Source: Thermoguttaceae bacterium
GTDB lineage: Bacteria; Planctomycetota; Planctomycetia; Pirellulales; Thermoguttaceae
Length of the DNA stretch: 7,519 nucleotides
Direction of reading: 5' to 3'
Assembly (NCBI GenBank): GCA_028695865.1
Contig: JAQVID010000130.1
Location: 1 to 7,519 of the forward strand
Shown here in pieces: positions 6,156-7,519 of this stretch. A program made the position numbers and the translations under genes. The number at the start of each line of letters is the position of its first letter. Position 1 is the first letter of the stretch. Below the pieces are notes generated by a model that searched no databases, was not told the DNA's origin, and saw nothing but the letters and a program-made list of their open reading frames with translations.

Positions 6156-6175
6156 CCGGTTGACTATGGAACCGG
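6156..6175. repeat. Hairpin CCGGTT/AACCGG
   Basis: A perfect 6-bp inverted repeat with loop GACTATGG. On the plus strand it is followed by ATTTTGGG, only a short T run, so it would be a weak terminator at best. No gene is known to end here. Confidence 0.3.
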
Positions 6176-6368
6176 ATTTTGGGATTGCACAGCAGGGGTA
6201 CGGCTGGCACCACTCTCCTGCCTGCCTGGCGCGAGAAAACGCTATGCGGTTAATCGAAGCGATACACGTAAAAGCGTGAAAGATCGAACCGGGATTAGGC
6301 TTGCGCATTCCCCAATTTGCTCGTTTGTTCGTCAATTCGTTTCTCAATAATGAAAATGCAAAGACCTC

Positions 6369-6397
6369 TTGATTTTGGTTCCTGTCAGAGATAAAAT
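6369..6397 (+). promoter_or_regulatory. Promoter for the amino-acid transporter gene
   Basis: TTGATT (6369-6374, 4/6) and TAAAAT (6392-6397, 5/6) are separated by exactly 17 bases. Initiation near 6404 gives a leader of about 112 bases before the ATG at 6516. That leader contains the palindrome CGTCCGGACG (6463-6472), a possible operator. Confidence 0.55.
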
Positions 6398-6462
6398 AAT
6401 GTTTGGATATTATCCGCCAGTGTTGACCTTGATGTTGTGTTAAGACTGGTTGGTTGATTGTA

Positions 6463-6472
6463 CGTCCGGACG
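6463..6472. promoter_or_regulatory. Palindrome in the transporter leader (possible operator)
   Basis: CGTCCGGACG is a perfect 10-bp palindrome about 60 bases after the predicted transcription start and 44 bases before the transporter ATG. No regulator can be named from the sequence; chance is possible. Confidence 0.2.
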
Positions 6473-6515
6473 GTTTTGAAATTTTACAAGTTACTCCCGA
6501 GCCTGAAAGGGATTT

Positions 6516-7519
6516 ATGTCGTTTCGCTCATTTATAATACGTGCTGTAATATATACTCTGCTTTTTGCGATGGTTTCGCCTTGCGGTGAGGGCTACGGCG
6601 GTGAATCAAAGAAAATGCTCGAAGGGACCGCGGCCAAAGAGCCCCCTTGCCGATACCAGACTCTTTCCGACTTCAACGGAACAAGCATTGCCTCTTTGAC
6701 AGGAACGATTTTTTCGGATTACATTGATAAACGGGTAGCCAATGTCACGCACTTGCATTTCAACGATTATTCTTCCATGACCGAAGCGCTTCGCGGTGGA
6801 AAAATCGATGCGATCGCCATTGACGAACCTGTGGGACGACTACTGGTTTATAAATGTCCTGATGTTGTCATGTTCAAAGAAATCGTCGTGCATGATACTT
6901 ATGGTTACGCGTTCAAAAAGGGCAGTCCGTTGCGAAGCAGGGTCGATCAGGCCATAGAGGCCATGCGTCGCAACGGCACGCTTGACAAAATTGCGTCGGA
7001 CTGGTTCGATCATCCGCAAGAAGACCGCCGCCTTCCGACCGTGAAGAGTATTCGTCCCGATTTTACCGGTAAGGCCGGAGTGTTTCGCTTTGGCCACGAT
7101 CAGGTGAATCCGCCCATGTCGTATGTTGCCAGTAATGAAACCCGTGGTTCTGATGTGGAACTTGCATTGCGAATTGCCACGGCACTTGACATGGAATTAA
7201 AATGTGTCCCGATGAACTTTGATGCTCTCATTGAAGCCGTTCAGGCGGGTAAGGTTGATATGGTAGGCGGATCGATGTCCATTACGGCCGAGCGGCAAAA
7301 GAGTGTCGATTTTTCTGTTCCTTATTATAATGGCGGTCTGGCATTGCTGGTGCTTCGGTCGGGCAAAACAAATATTTCGTCGCGAGTCTCGTTTATGGAT
7401 TCCATTTCGATAAGCTTTACGCGAACTTTTATCGATGAAGGGCGATATCTTTTGATTCTCAAAGGTCTTTGGGTTACGGTAGTTATTTCGGTAATGGCGG
7501 CGATATGGGGAACGTTGCT
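6516..7519 (+). CDS. Polar amino-acid ABC transporter: substrate-binding protein fused to permease (cut by window edge)
   Basis: This is probably the binding and membrane part of an ABC importer for polar amino acids, related in concept to GlnP-type fusions. Residues 1-22 look like an export signal or anchor. A cysteine at 23 follows VSP, a poor lipobox. Residues about 49-164 match the second lobe of the family 3 binding fold: TLSDFNGTSIASLTGT, EALRGGKIDAIAIDEP, YGYAFKKGSPLR and a closing GTLDKIASDWF. Residues about 187-282 match the first lobe: FRFGHDQVNPPMSYV, RGSDVELALRIATALDMELK, MNFDALIEAVQAGKVD, SMSITAERQKSVDFSVPYY. The lobes are thus in swapped order. From about 298 (FTRTFIDEGRYLLILKGLWVTVVISV) the permease begins and continues past the edge. 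The start ATG 6516 has AAAGGGA four bases upstream. No ATPase gene is visible; it may follow downstream. The substrate cannot be assigned. Confidence 0.85.
   Translation, partial: MSFRSFIIRAVIYTLLFAMVSPCGEGYGGESKKMLEGTAAKEPPCRYQTLSDFNGTSIASLTGTIFSDYIDKRVANVTHLHFNDYSSMTEALRGGKIDAIAIDEPVGRLLVYKCPDVVMFKEIVVHDTYGYAFKKGSPLRSRVDQAIEAMRRNGTLDKIASDWFDHPQEDRRLPTVKSIRPDFTGKAGVFRFGHDQVNPPMSYVASNETRGSDVELALRIATALDMELKCVPMNFDALIEAVQAGKVDMVGGSMSITAERQKSVDFSVPYYNGGLALLVLRSGKTNISSRVSFMDSISISFTRTFIDEGRYLLILKGLWVTVVISVMAAIWGTL

Larger units (their letters stand above)
5950..6515. other. Intergenic region between small ORF/aroC and the amino-acid transporter gene
   Basis: About 565 bases between divergent genes. 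It holds the minus-strand promoter (5991-6018), a perfect DnaA-box match (6046-6054) and overlapping inverted repeats at 6077-6108. It also holds a hairpin CCGGTT/AACCGG (6156-6175) and the plus-strand transporter promoter (6369-6397). A 10-bp palindrome CGTCCGGACG (6463-6472) lies in the transporter leader. The stretch 6180-6360 is open on both strands (75- and 72-codon frames) but I see no ribosome site or recognisable protein in either, and no tRNA or named riboswitch. Confidence 0.6.

Noticed and set aside
6180..6260. T-box or glycine-riboswitch-like string on the minus strand (AGAGTGGTGCC, GGAGAG)
   Set aside because: Only partial matches to the consensus, no specifier or terminator structure, and no suitable gene directly downstream on that strand.
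6123..6350. 75-codon plus-strand and 72-codon minus-strand frames over the same bases
   Set aside because: They mirror each other, have no ribosome site, and their amino-acid composition is unremarkable noncoding translation.

Overview
The window looks like chromosomal DNA of a member of the Planctomycetota, possibly in or near Pirellulales/Thermoguttaceae. Two things point there: a short CxCG-CxCG zinc-ribbon head on a two-helix membrane protein, a layout I associate with planctomycetes, and the sequence of the primary sigma factor, especially its region 4 and tail. This placement rests on pattern recognition, not on a search. The genes have moderate base composition and the long intergenic regions are clearly more AT-rich. 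I see no prophage, insertion sequence, CRISPR array, tRNA or rRNA.

Left part (1-1882), minus strand. The first 342 codons of mfd (transcription-repair coupling factor) run off the left edge. Upstream of mfd, 113 bp away and on the same strand, lies a gene for a zinc-ribbon protein with two membrane helices.

Middle (1883-4349). An AT-rich intergenic region of about 800 bp separates the zinc-ribbon gene from the divergent rpoD-type primary sigma factor gene on the plus strand. This region carries putative promoters in both directions and a block with hairpin potential (about 2402-2620) that may be an rpoD leader or a small RNA. A strong bidirectional terminator hairpin follows rpoD.

Right-centre (4350-5949), minus strand. 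aroC (chorismate synthase, last step of the shikimate pathway) converges on rpoD. About 100 bp upstream of aroC is a 30-codon ORF with a good ribosome binding site and a near-consensus promoter (TTGACA-16-TACAAT). It is either a small protein gene or an aroC leader ORF.

Right end (5950-7519). A second long intergenic region holds the promoter of that small ORF, a perfect DnaA-box match, overlapping inverted repeats and a convincing plus-strand promoter. That promoter drives the last gene, which is cut by the window edge. The gene encodes a polar amino-acid ABC transporter protein in which a substrate-binding protein is fused to the permease, and the two lobes of the binding protein appear in circularly permuted order.

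The recognisable genes are housekeeping functions (DNA repair coupled to transcription, primary sigma factor, aromatic biosynthesis, amino-acid uptake). They do not form one pathway, and I do not see a new defence or mobile system. The points most worth a second look are the permuted binding-protein/permease fusion, the small ORF with its promoter, the structured rpoD upstream region and the unusual charge layout of the sigma factor.
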